DNA of 64,000 bases from Clostridium sp. CAG:557 (lineage in GTDB: Bacteria > Bacillota > Clostridia > Oscillospirales > Acutalibacteraceae): contig FR883868.1 in the NCBI GenBank assembly GCA_000435275.1, positions 1 to 64,000 of the forward strand, read 5' to 3'. The notes below the pieces were generated by a model. The model saw nothing but the letters and a program-made list of their open reading frames with translations, was not told the origin of the DNA and made no database searches. This document shows, in pieces, positions 24,350-31,965 of this stretch. Positions within the stretch are counted from its first letter, which is position 1. The number at the start of each line of letters is the position of its first letter. Position numbers and translations under genes: made by a program.

Positions 24350-24464
24350 TTTACATCCTCCTCAAAAATAAATTATAAATTGAGCTGTATTAAAATATAA
24401 AATTAATCTACCTCGTAAATATAATATCATACTTTACAAAGAAATCCAATATTTAAAATTAAAA

Positions 24465-25631
24465 TTATATAGAATTATTTTTTATCTCGCCATTACAAAT
24501 AATCATCAACGGTTTTTTCATAATATCAAACGGAGAATCCTCAAAAACAACTAAATCTGCATCTTTTCCTGCATTTATAGACCCCACTTTGTCAAAAATT
24601 CCGCAAATTTTAGCCGGATTTATTGTCACCGCCTTCAATGCTTCATATCGCTCCATTCCGTCACGTATAGCCAAAGCTGCACACAACTGCAAATATTGCA
24701 CAGGCGTTTCTGGATGGTCTGTTGTGATTGCTAATAAAATACCATTATTAGTCAAAACTCCTGGCGTTTTCGTAGACAAATTAACAAGCTCGGGCTTAGA
24801 GCGGTCGCTTAATATTGGTCCAGACAAAACGCTCACCTGCTCAGATTTCAATCTTGTGGCAATAAGATGCCCTTCTGTCGCATGAATTATTACATAATTT
24901 ATGTCAAATTCTTTTGCAATTCTCATTGCAGTAAAAATATCATCTGCCCTGTGTGCGTGAATGTGTGCCGAAATTTTCTTTTTCAACAAAGGTATCAAAG
25001 CCTCACATTTTGCATCATACTCTGGTAAATCATATTCCGTTGGATTTTTCTCGGCTTTATCTTTTTCGCACATATACCGTTTTGCTTTGCTTAATTGTTC
25101 CCGAATTATCGCTGCCGTTGCCATTCTTGTCATTGGTGCTTGACTTTTGTCGTTATAAATCATTTTAGGGTTTTCTCCAAAAGCAAATTTTATCGCTACT
25201 GGTTTTTTTATTACCATGTCATCAACACAAATTCCTGATGTTTTCATTGCAAAAATTTGTCCTCCAATGGGATTTGCACTGCCAGGGCTTATTACTACCG
25301 TTGTAATTCCAGCTAAAAGTGCTTCTTCAAAACTTTTGTCCATCGGATTTACTGCATCAATAGCCTTCATATGCGGAGTGGATGGGTCTGTGTATTCATT
25401 GCCGTCTTCCCCCTCAAATCCTAGACCATTTTCAAATAGCCCTATATGTGTATGTGCATCTATAAAGCCCGGATATACGCTTTTTCCGCGCAAATCAATC
25501 GTGTTTTCATCTTGTAAATCAAGGGCTTGCATACTACCTACTTTATTTATTTTTTTATCCTTTATAAAAATAAAACCATTCTCTATGATTTCTGCGTCCA
25601 TCGTGTAAATTTTTGCATTAATTAATAGCAT
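24465..25631 (-). CDS. Amidohydrolase-family metal-dependent hydrolase
   Basis: TIM-barrel hydrolase of the imidazolonepropionase/dihydroorotase-like superfamily, 388 aa. The first metal pair HTH is in PGFIDAHTHIGLFENG (about residues 54-69). Further ligand-type histidines occur in SAHIHAHRADD and VIIHATEG, and the aspartate in AITTDHPETP. A composite N- and C-terminal beta domain (LLINAKIYTMDAEI; NAGKDADLVVFED) is typical. GAGGT precedes the ATG. It has its own position downstream of yabR with a terminator between. Substrate cannot be named; an imidazolonepropionase-like or peptidase-like role is equally possible. Confidence 0.82.
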   Translation of the reverse strand: MLLINAKIYTMDAEIIENGFIFIKDKKINKVGSMQALDLQDENTIDLRGKSVYPGFIDAHTHIGLFENGLGFEGEDGNEYTDPSTPHMKAIDAVNPMDKSFEEALLAGITTVVISPGSANPIGGQIFAMKTSGICVDDMVIKKPVAIKFAFGENPKMIYNDKSQAPMTRMATAAIIREQLSKAKRYMCEKDKAEKNPTEYDLPEYDAKCEALIPLLKKKISAHIHAHRADDIFTAMRIAKEFDINYVIIHATEGHLIATRLKSEQVSVLSGPILSDRSKPELVNLSTKTPGVLTNNGILLAITTDHPETPVQYLQLCAALAIRDGMERYEALKAVTINPAKICGIFDKVGSINAGKDADLVVFEDSPFDIMKKPLMIICNGEIKNNSI

Positions 25632-25664
25632 AAAAAACCTCTTTTCAATTGTAATAAATCAAAA

Positions 25665-25685
25665 AGAGCCGACTTTATCGACCCT
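25665..25685 (-). terminator. Terminator after yabR
   Basis: On the minus strand an 8-bp stem including G-U pairs (25678-25685 with 25665-25672) with a 5-nt loop is followed by TTTTT. It separates yabR from the amidohydrolase gene. Confidence 0.7.
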
Positions 25686-25707
25686 TTCTAAATTTTGTAT
25701 TAATTAT

Positions 25708-26178
25708 TTAACGCTGAGAACCTCTTCTTGAAAAACTACCTCTTTTGGATTCAGTAGCTCGCTTTAAATCCGAAATTTTTTCTTCACTTTTATGTTTAAA
25801 AGATGAAAGCATTTCTTCAAAGCTGGAAACCGGATTTTTCTTAGGGCTCTGCCACTCAAAGTTTCCTGGTCTAGTGAATTTACTTGTTTTACCAGTATTT
25901 TGATTATTATCTTGACTTTGATTCAGCCGCTTTACCGGTTTTTGTGGCATTAATTTTTTTACTGAAAGAGCAATTTCATTTTTTTCCGAAATATTAATAA
26001 TCTTTGCCTTTATTACTTGACCTATCTTCAAGTAGTCTTTAATGTCTTTTACAAAATCCGTTGACACTTCAGAAATATGAACCATTCCAGTCTTGCCGTT
26101 TGGCAAATCTACAAAAGCTCCAAAATTTGTTATTCCTGATACTTTGCCCTCTACTATCGTTCCAACCTCTAGTTGCAT
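25708..26178 (-). CDS. yabR: S1-domain RNA-binding protein (YabR-like)
   Basis: Single S1/OB RNA-binding domain at residues 1-72 (GTIVEGKVSGITNFGAFVDL, then KTGMVHISEVS), followed by a basic, serine-rich and probably disordered tail to 156 aa. This matches B. subtilis YabR, whose exact role is unsettled. AAGGAGGAAG precedes the ATG. It is the last gene of the yabO-yabP-yabQ-divIC-yabR order. Confidence 0.87.
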   Translation of the reverse strand: MQLEVGTIVEGKVSGITNFGAFVDLPNGKTGMVHISEVSTDFVKDIKDYLKIGQVIKAKIINISEKNEIALSVKKLMPQKPVKRLNQSQDNNQNTGKTSKFTRPGNFEWQSPKKNPVSSFEEMLSSFKHKSEEKISDLKRATESKRGSFSRRGSQR

Positions 26179-26201
26179 AAAAAAACAACTTCCTCCTTAA
26201 A

Positions 26202-26519
26202 TTAGTTCCCAGATATATTTACAAAAATTCTCTCATTATGTTTAGAAAGATTTAATTCTCGCGCTGTTTTTACAAAATACTCTTCATTCTCTTCATCAGT
26301 TGCTTGAGAAATTTTTCTTAATTTTTCATTCTTAGCCTTTTGAAGTTCTAATTCAGAATTAAGACAGTTCAAATGCTCCCTTTTTTCATTAATCTTTGTA
26401 TATTGACCTGCCAAAACAAAGACTGAATAGAAAACAAAAAATAACGCCACAGACTTTAACATCCACTTAAATAAATTTTTTTTTAATTTTCTTTTGCCCT
26501 TTATAACTTTTATTTTCAT
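26202..26519 (-). CDS. divIC: Septum formation initiator (DivIC/FtsB family)
   Basis: Small bitopic cell-division protein that scaffolds FtsL and the septal synthase. The 105-aa sequence has a basic cytoplasmic N-terminus (KVIKGKRKLKKN), one transmembrane helix at about 20-40 (MLKSVALFFVFYSVFVLAG), then a coiled-coil stretch rich in Glu/Lys/Leu. The family assignment rests on this layout and on synteny with yabQ and yabR. A promoter lies directly upstream. Confidence 0.86.
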   Translation of the reverse strand: MKIKVIKGKRKLKKNLFKWMLKSVALFFVFYSVFVLAGQYTKINEKREHLNCLNSELELQKAKNEKLRKISQATDEENEEYFVKTARELNLSKHNERIFVNISGN

Positions 26520-26558
26520 TTTTGTTGAAAATATTTCCTTTCAAAAAACTTATAATTC

Positions 26559-26588
26559 ATTATATCATAAACATTATTTAAATTTCAA
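26559..26588 (-). promoter_or_regulatory. Promoter of divIC-yabR
   Basis: On the minus strand TTGAAA (26583-26588) and TATAAT (26559-26564) are 18 bp apart, 40 bp upstream of the divIC start, at the end of yabQ. Confidence 0.6.
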
Positions 26589-27094
26589 CAAATATTTTTA
26601 TCCAAATTAATTTTTGTTTTAGCCTTTATTTTTTTACGCATTTTCTGCAAAAATTTTTTCGGAGATTTTGAATTTTTTATAAATTTGGATTTCATAGTCT
26701 TAAATTTATTTGTCAGTTTTCTCATTTTATCCTTTGGAATTTTTGATATAAAAAATCTTTTAAGTTTAGATAGCCATTTACTTAAAAATTTTACTACAGT
26801 TAAAATAAGTTTATAAACGAATTTTCCTACAGTGACTCGATATATCAGCCACCCAATCGCTTCTCCCAAAACAATATAAACCCGAATTTCTCCACTGTTC
26901 ATTACTAAAATGTACGTGAATGTGATAATCGCACTTAAAACAAAGTATATTACATCTTCAAAAAAAATTCGCTTTAAATTCACTTTTAGCACAGCATTCA
27001 TTATCCTAAAGCCATCAAAAAATAAGCTTAAAAAAGCCCCCAAAAGCATCGCAAACAAAAAAATAGTTATCTGTGAAGTTACCATCGTGCCCAT
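26585..27094 (-). CDS. yabQ: Spore cortex biosynthesis protein YabQ
   Basis: Membrane protein needed for spore cortex formation in B. subtilis. The 169-aa sequence has four hydrophobic segments in the first 100 residues (for example FLFAMLLGAFLSLFFDGF and VIYFVLSAIITFTYILV). A strongly basic C-terminal tail of Lys/Phe-rich sequence follows. YabQ proteins are poorly conserved outside the membrane part, so synteny with yabP and divIC carries much of the call. AGAGGT precedes the ATG. Confidence 0.85.
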   Translation of the reverse strand: MGTMVTSQITIFLFAMLLGAFLSLFFDGFRIMNAVLKVNLKRIFFEDVIYFVLSAIITFTYILVMNSGEIRVYIVLGEAIGWLIYRVTVGKFVYKLILTVVKFLSKWLSKLKRFFISKIPKDKMRKLTNKFKTMKSKFIKNSKSPKKFLQKMRKKIKAKTKINLDKNIC

Positions 27095-27105
27095 CTTTTT
27101 ACCTC

Positions 27106-27387
27106 TTACCTAAACAGTTTAGAGAAAAAACCTCTCTCTGCTGGCCTATCTTCTGCGTACTCCAATGAATATACTTCTCCATCAAGCTCTAAATCGCCGC
27201 TGTCTAAATTTATCTTATTTATGTGTAGATTACTTCCCTTTATTGTCAGTTCGCCCAAATCTGTATATGCCACCACCGCGTTATCATCGAAACTATCTAC
27301 ATCTAAAACTCCTGATATATTTAATGATTTTCTCTCTTTTAATATCAAATTATGTGAAAGTTTTATGTCTTTTTTTTCTTCTATCAT
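27106..27387 (-). CDS. yabP: Sporulation protein YabP
   Basis: Short YabP/YqfC-family protein, 93 aa, required for sporulation in relatives. The family-typical repeat of short beta segments is visible: LILKERKSLNISGVLDVDSFDD, then ELTIKGSNLHINKINLDSGDLELDG. A GGGGGA ribosome site precedes the ATG. It lies between rqcP and yabQ, the conserved order, and is probably under sporulation control, although no sigma site was identified. Confidence 0.9.
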   Translation of the reverse strand: MIEEKKDIKLSHNLILKERKSLNISGVLDVDSFDDNAVVAYTDLGELTIKGSNLHINKINLDSGDLELDGEVYSLEYAEDRPAERGFFSKLFR

Positions 27388-27450
27388 ATTTATTCCCCCA
27401 GTAATTATATTTATAAAAATAATTATGAGGTTGTTTTTTGTGATATTCCT

Positions 27451-27693
27451 TTAATTTACAACTTTATACATATTCGGTGCATCATCTTTTCTAACATATT
27501 CTGCCACTGCTAAAACTTCCACTGCAAGTTTTTTTGCTCCCAAATTTATCTCTATTTTATCTCCTATTTTTACATCGTACGAGGCTCTAGCTACTTTTCC
27601 ATTTATCAAAATCTTACCTGCATCGCAAGCTTCGTTTGCAATAGTCCTTCTTTTTATGAGTCGCGTGATTTTTAAATATTTATCTAATCTCAT
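27451..27693 (-). CDS. rqcP: S4-domain RNA-binding protein RqcP (YabO)
   Basis: Works with RqcH in ribosome-associated quality control, stabilising the A-to-P tRNA movement during alanine tailing. The S4 domain starts MRLDKYLKITRLIKRRT and continues with ILINGKVARASYDVKIGD. The 80-aa size fits. The start is ATG 27693 behind GGAGGA; the frame extends upstream to 27726 but that part overlaps the HU terminator hairpin. Confidence 0.92.
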   Translation of the reverse strand: MRLDKYLKITRLIKRRTIANEACDAGKILINGKVARASYDVKIGDKIEINLGAKKLAVEVLAVAEYVRKDDAPNMYKVVN

Positions 27694-27706
27694 AATTTTC
27701 CTCCGA

Positions 27707-27741
27707 AAAAATCGACTTCCTATCAAAAGAAGTCGATTTTA
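27707..27741 (-). terminator. Terminator of the HU gene
   Basis: An 11-bp inverted repeat (AAATCGACTTC at about 27709 and its complement ending near 27740) separates HU from rqcP. On the minus strand the stem is followed by a T-rich stretch. Readthrough would feed the rqcP-yab genes. Confidence 0.75.
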
Positions 27742-27748
27742 TTTAAAA

Positions 27749-28027
27749 TTATTTTCCAGATACAGCATCCTTAAAGCCTTTACCTGCTTTAAATGCTGGA
27801 ACTTTACAAGCTGGAATTGTAATTGGTTTGTTTGTTCTTGGATCGCGGCCGGTTCTTTCACTACGAGAGCGCAATTCAAATGTTCCAAAACCGATCAATT
27901 GAACTCTATCGTCTTCTTTAACGGCCTCCATAATTGAATCAATAACGGCTGCAACTGCTTTTTCAGAATCTTTTTTAGAAAGGCCGCTCCTTTCTGCTAC
28001 CGATGCAATCAAGTCTGTTTTATTCAT
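27749..28027 (-). CDS. hup: Histone-like DNA-binding protein HU
   Basis: Nucleoid-compacting dimer. The 92-aa sequence begins MNKTDLIASVAERSGLSKKD and contains VQLIGFGTFELRSRSERTGRDPRTN, the beta-arm region, then PAFKAGKGFKDAV. The start is ATG 28027 with GGAGGT 9 nt upstream; a longer frame from 28042 would include that ribosome site. HU next to rqcP and the yab genes is the Firmicutes arrangement. Confidence 0.97.
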   Translation of the reverse strand: MNKTDLIASVAERSGLSKKDSEKAVAAVIDSIMEAVKEDDRVQLIGFGTFELRSRSERTGRDPRTNKPITIPACKVPAFKAGKGFKDAVSGK

Positions 28028-28170
28028 TTTGACTACCTCCATTTTTATTTTTATTCATCAAAGCTTTTTTACTTTGAGAATTAACTAATTTAAATCTAGC
28101 GCTTAGAAATATAGACTTTATTTGGCTTTGCAAAATAGCCTTAATTTGCCAAATTATAGAAGTCTTTTAC

Positions 28171-28200
28171 ATTATACCTTTTTTTCCCTTAAAAGTCTAC
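28171..28200 (-). promoter_or_regulatory. Promoter of the HU gene
   Basis: On the minus strand TATAAT (28171-28176) is preceded at 18 bp by GTAGAC (28195-28200). The -10 is perfect and the -35 partial. It would give a leader of about 140 nt before the HU start. Confidence 0.55.
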
Positions 28201-28209
28201 ACTTTTTTA

Positions 28210-28256
28210 TTTTTCTCAGAAATTGTAAAAAATTAGTTTTTATTACCTGAGAAAAA
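28210..28256 (-). terminator. Inverted repeat downstream of the SpoVB-like gene, possible terminator
   Basis: A perfect 10-bp inverted repeat (28210-28219 with 28247-28256) encloses a 27-nt loop just after the spoVB-like stop. Only an A-rich tail follows on the minus strand, so termination is uncertain. Confidence 0.4.
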
Positions 28257-28292
28257 TGTCTATATTTCCATAAATCGCTAAACAAGACTATT

Positions 28293-30074
28293 TTAACTGA
28301 TAAATCGTAATTTTTCAAGTATCTTTATAATTTTTTCTCCTTTTGGCAACAATTTTATGTCATTGCGACTTAGTTCACCTAATGAAACTAATGCTAAAAG
28401 GTACACTACAACCGCAAAAATTATAGACAAAGCTATAGCTATTATTACCGGAACCCTATCTTTTAGCAGTATCATTAATATTTTTGCTGCTGCTCCACAA
28501 AATAATGACCCAACAAGTGGTTTTAATACTGTGTCGACGAAACTTGGGACTACTTTTGTATTTTTAAACAGCATATACATCGAAGTCACCAATATAAATG
28601 CATAACCAGCTAATGTCCCTATTCCTGCTCCCTGTATGTTTATTTGTGGAACTCCTACTAAAACATAATTTACCAATATTTTTATTGCCAAGCCTATTGA
28701 GATTATTTTTACCGGCAAATCCACCCGGCCTATTGCCTGAAGCATACTGCAAATCGGTGTGCTTGCAGCTGTAAATATCGTTGCTATTCCTAATATTGGA
28801 ATTATTTCTGACGCTATGCTAACTGCAATTGGACGACTTCTGTAAATTACGCTCAAAAGTTCCGGTCCTATAACAGACAGTCCTATTCCAGCTGGAATTG
28901 TAACTAACATCGTCATTCTTATTACAGTTTCCATACTTTTTTTTAATTTTTCACTATCTTTGAGTGTCCAAGCTCTTGTTACCGACGGCAAAGCAACTAT
29001 TCCAAATGCCTGTGTTATTGCAGGAACTAGCATCATCAGAGGCAAAGTAAAAGAATAACATCCCATTAAAAATCCGTGAACACCGTCTTTACTTCTTACT
29101 ACACTCTCACCTATTTTTGACCCATACTGTGCCAATAATTCATTTGGCGTCGTTGACATCACATACTGTATTCTGTGCAAAATCAGAGTTGTGTCGATTA
29201 ATCCCGCTACATTCATAATTATTGCACCTAACCCAATAGGTAGTGCATTTTTTATCAATGTTTTTGCTATGGACTTTCCACTTTTTGCTTCTGGTGAATG
29301 CATTATTTCATTTTTTGTTATGCCATCACCACGAATTTTATCTTGTAAAATCAAATATAAAAATCCCGCCGCTGCTCCCAGTGATATTCCTAAAATTGCT
29401 CCAGCTGACGCCAGCGGCATTATGGCAGCCTCTGCCAATTCTTTTGTCGCATATGCTTTGCCTAAAAATGTGCCATTTGTCAAGTACTCTCGCATGCCAA
29501 ACCGTATTATGCCATATGACGTCACATAACCTATAAAAAATTTAAAGCTGGCTTCTATTACCTCAGAAGTTGCGGTCGGAGTCATATTTTTTAGCCCTTG
29601 ATAATACCCTCTATAAATTGACATTAAACATGCAAAAAATATTGTTGGAGCCAACGTTATTACCGAATAAAAAGCTCCTGGAACGTTTACAAAAGGCAAC
29701 CGAGGAATTATAAATGCACCTAAAATCATCAGCAATAAGCCCACTGTTCCTGTAAGCAAAAATATTGGCAAGGAAATCTTTTTTATTTTTTTTACGTCCC
29801 TATACCTTCCATTTGCGACACTTTCCGAAACCATCCTAGAAATTGCTATTGGCAAACCTGCTGTTGCCAAAGCAAATAGCGGATTATATATCTCATACGC
29901 TACCGTAAAATACGTTGCGCCTGTTGGTCCTATCATTCCCGTTACAAAAATTCTAAATAATATGCCCATTATTTTTACTAAAAGCAAGCTTCCTGTCAAA
30001 ATCACCGTGCCTTGCATAAAACTTTGATCTTTTCTTTTTATTCTTTTTTCACATTTTGTACTGTTTTTATTCAC
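28293..30074 (-). CDS. SpoVB/MurJ-like polysaccharide flippase (MOP superfamily)
   Basis: Polytopic membrane exporter, 593 aa, of the MVF/SpoVB type that moves lipid-linked cell wall precursors or polysaccharides. Many hydrophobic helices are spaced along the protein. The N-terminal half contains GLPIAISRMVSESVANGRYRDV and IYRGYYQGLKNMTPTATSEV, both strongly SpoVB-like. Located upstream of HU and the yab genes, it resembles B. subtilis yabM, a SpoVB paralogue. Whether it acts in spore cortex formation or in vegetative growth cannot be told. Confidence 0.88.
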   Translation of the reverse strand: MNKNSTKCEKRIKRKDQSFMQGTVILTGSLLLVKIMGILFRIFVTGMIGPTGATYFTVAYEIYNPLFALATAGLPIAISRMVSESVANGRYRDVKKIKKISLPIFLLTGTVGLLLMILGAFIIPRLPFVNVPGAFYSVITLAPTIFFACLMSIYRGYYQGLKNMTPTATSEVIEASFKFFIGYVTSYGIIRFGMREYLTNGTFLGKAYATKELAEAAIMPLASAGAILGISLGAAAGFLYLILQDKIRGDGITKNEIMHSPEAKSGKSIAKTLIKNALPIGLGAIIMNVAGLIDTTLILHRIQYVMSTTPNELLAQYGSKIGESVVRSKDGVHGFLMGCYSFTLPLMMLVPAITQAFGIVALPSVTRAWTLKDSEKLKKSMETVIRMTMLVTIPAGIGLSVIGPELLSVIYRSRPIAVSIASEIIPILGIATIFTAASTPICSMLQAIGRVDLPVKIISIGLAIKILVNYVLVGVPQINIQGAGIGTLAGYAFILVTSMYMLFKNTKVVPSFVDTVLKPLVGSLFCGAAAKILMILLKDRVPVIIAIALSIIFAVVVYLLALVSLGELSRNDIKLLPKGEKIIKILEKLRFIS

Positions 30075-30184
30075 TCAAGCACTTCCCCTATTCAAAAAAC
30101 TATGCGATTACTTATTATAATACCTTTAAATGAATATGTACAGTCCTTGCTCATTTATTCTGACAAAAATTTCTGTATAAAAAT

Positions 30185-30218
30185 ATAACGAAGGCCACAA
30201 ATCTGTAGCCTTCATTAT
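30185..30218 (-). terminator. Terminator of the DUF5067-like lipoprotein gene
   Basis: The 11-bp stem (30185-30195 with 30208-30218) has one position that is G-U on the minus strand but C-A on the plus strand, consistent with minus-strand use. A T-rich stretch follows. Confidence 0.65.
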
Positions 30219-30234
30219 ATTATTAGGAGAAATT

Positions 30235-30774
30235 TTATTTTACATTAAAAATTCTTGTAATCATATTAGTATCATTTTGCTCTTGTTCGGCAGTCTGGCC
30301 TGCTTTGCAAACCCTCACCGTCACATCAGAATCATCTTGCAAAAGATATGCTTCATATACATTTTTAGTCTCGCCTGGTTTCAATTCCGTTAACATAGTC
30401 TCTATGTCATAATCTTGATTTTCCATTCCAGCCTGCAAACAAGCAGTGTTATTTTGGTATGCTTCTGCAGATAGCACATCTGCAAATCTTACTGTCTTAT
30501 CTGAACCATTGTTAAAAGCATAAGTTACCAAAAGTGCTTTTTTACCTTTTTTAGAGGTAGTAACTTCTGCATTTTCAATAGAAACCTTAAAATCGCCTAT
30601 AGTTCCACTTTCTTCTTGAGTTGCCTTAGGTTCTGGCTCAACTGTGTTATCTTCTGATGAGCTCTGAGAATGTTCATTTACTGTAGTGGTTGAATTTGTT
30701 GAATTATTGGAGCCACAACCTGCAAAAGTTGATGCCATCAACACAGACAATAACAAAACCATGCCTTTTTTCAT
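30235..30774 (-). CDS. DUF5067-like secreted lipoprotein
   Basis: Predicted lipoprotein of 179 aa. The signal peptide MKKGMVLLLSVLMAS leads to lipobox FAGC (Cys20). A Ser/Thr/Asn/Glu-rich linker follows to about residue 57. The globular part (about 60-179) has GDFKVSIENAEVTT and LLVTYAFNNGSDKTVRFADVL, the immunoglobulin-like pattern of DUF5067 proteins common in Firmicutes. Function is unknown. It is monocistronic with its own terminator. Confidence 0.78.
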   Translation of the reverse strand: MKKGMVLLLSVLMASTFAGCGSNNSTNSTTTVNEHSQSSSEDNTVEPEPKATQEESGTIGDFKVSIENAEVTTSKKGKKALLVTYAFNNGSDKTVRFADVLSAEAYQNNTACLQAGMENQDYDIETMLTELKPGETKNVYEAYLLQDDSDVTVRVCKAGQTAEQEQNDTNMITRIFNVK

Positions 30775-30885
30775 AACCTAGCCTTCTTTCTCAAATTTTC
30801 ATTAATTTAGATTTTATCATAATTTACAATCAAAAGCAATACCTTTATTCAACTTTGTTAAATCTATATAAATTAAGTTTTAAAA

Positions 30886-31854
30886 TTATATTGAAATCTT
30901 TAAAGCGGTATTATATAAATCTAAATCAAATTCTTTTTTTATGCAATCTTGATTTATATCACAATCAATAATTTTTTCAGATTTCATTGCTATAATTCTC
31001 GGCAACGTTCCCTTGCAAATTATTTCTATAGCCTTGGCTCCCATTTTGCTTGCGACAACTCTATCCCTCAGTGTTGGAGAACCACCTCTTTGCACATGAC
31101 CTAAAACAGTTGTTCTTGTTTCTATTCCTGTTTCCATATAAATTTGTTCGGCTATATCATTTATTTTGCCGATTCCTTCCGAAACTATAACTATAAAATA
31201 TTTTTTTCCTTTTTTCTGAGTAACTTTTATCCTATTTATTATGTCTTTTTTGAAATCATAAAAAACTTCAGGCACTATTATTGCCGTTGCACCCACTGAT
31301 ATTCCAGTTTGCAGTGCTATTTCTCCACAATTTCTCCCCATTACTTCAACTATACTGCATCTTTCATGCGACTTTGCTGTATCTCTAATTTTATCTATCA
31401 TACGCATCGCAGTATTCATTGCTGTGTCGAACCCTATCGCATATTCGCTGCAATTTACGTCATTATCAATCGTTCCCGGAATTCCAACACAAAAAACTCC
31501 CGCTTCACTAAGCTCCCTTGCACCTCTTAAGGATCCATCTCCTCCAATAATTATAAGTCCGTCAAGGCCCAATTTTTTACAATTATCTCTTGCTAAAGCA
31601 ATGCCTTCTTTTGTTGCAAACTCCTTACTGCGTGCTGTATATAAAATCGTTCCTCCCAAATCTATTATGTCTGAAACACTTCTCAAATTCATACAAATTA
31701 TGTCTGAAGTCAATAATCCATTAAAACCTCGACGTACTCCAAAAATCTCCAAGCCACTTTCGACTCCCACTCGAACTACTGCCCTTATTGCCGCATTCAT
31801 TCCCGGAGCATCTCCACCACTTGTTAAAACACCTATTTTTCTCCTTCCACGCAT
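30886..31854 (-). CDS. pfkA: ATP-dependent 6-phosphofructokinase
   Basis: Commits fructose-6-phosphate to glycolysis. The N-terminus is MRGRRKIGVLTSGGDAPGMNAAIRA, and GGDGSLRGA marks the ATP site. The catalytic Asp is in PGTIDND, with the sugar-binding MGRNCGEIAL and GHVQRGGSP. The product is 322 aa. The start is ATG 31854 behind GGAGGA; an upstream in-frame ATG at 31881 is disfavoured because it would bury this site. It follows dnaE on the same strand, as in many Clostridia, but has its own promoter. Confidence 0.95.
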   Translation of the reverse strand: MRGRRKIGVLTSGGDAPGMNAAIRAVVRVGVESGLEIFGVRRGFNGLLTSDIICMNLRSVSDIIDLGGTILYTARSKEFATKEGIALARDNCKKLGLDGLIIIGGDGSLRGARELSEAGVFCVGIPGTIDNDVNCSEYAIGFDTAMNTAMRMIDKIRDTAKSHERCSIVEVMGRNCGEIALQTGISVGATAIIVPEVFYDFKKDIINRIKVTQKKGKKYFIVIVSEGIGKINDIAEQIYMETGIETRTTVLGHVQRGGSPTLRDRVVASKMGAKAIEIICKGTLPRIIAMKSEKIIDCDINQDCIKKEFDLDLYNTALKISI

Positions 31855-31889
31855 AAAAGTTCCTCCATATATATAATGCAATTTAATTT

Positions 31890-31917
31890 ATTATAACACA
31901 TTATTTTTATCAATCAA
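31890..31917 (-). promoter_or_regulatory. Promoter of pfkA
   Basis: On the minus strand TTGATT (31912-31917) and TATAAT (31890-31895) are 16 bp apart, in the short gap between dnaE and pfkA. Confidence 0.6.
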
Positions 31918-31965
31918 TACTAAATCATAAACTTTTTTTAACTTTTATTGCGCAAATTTTACAAT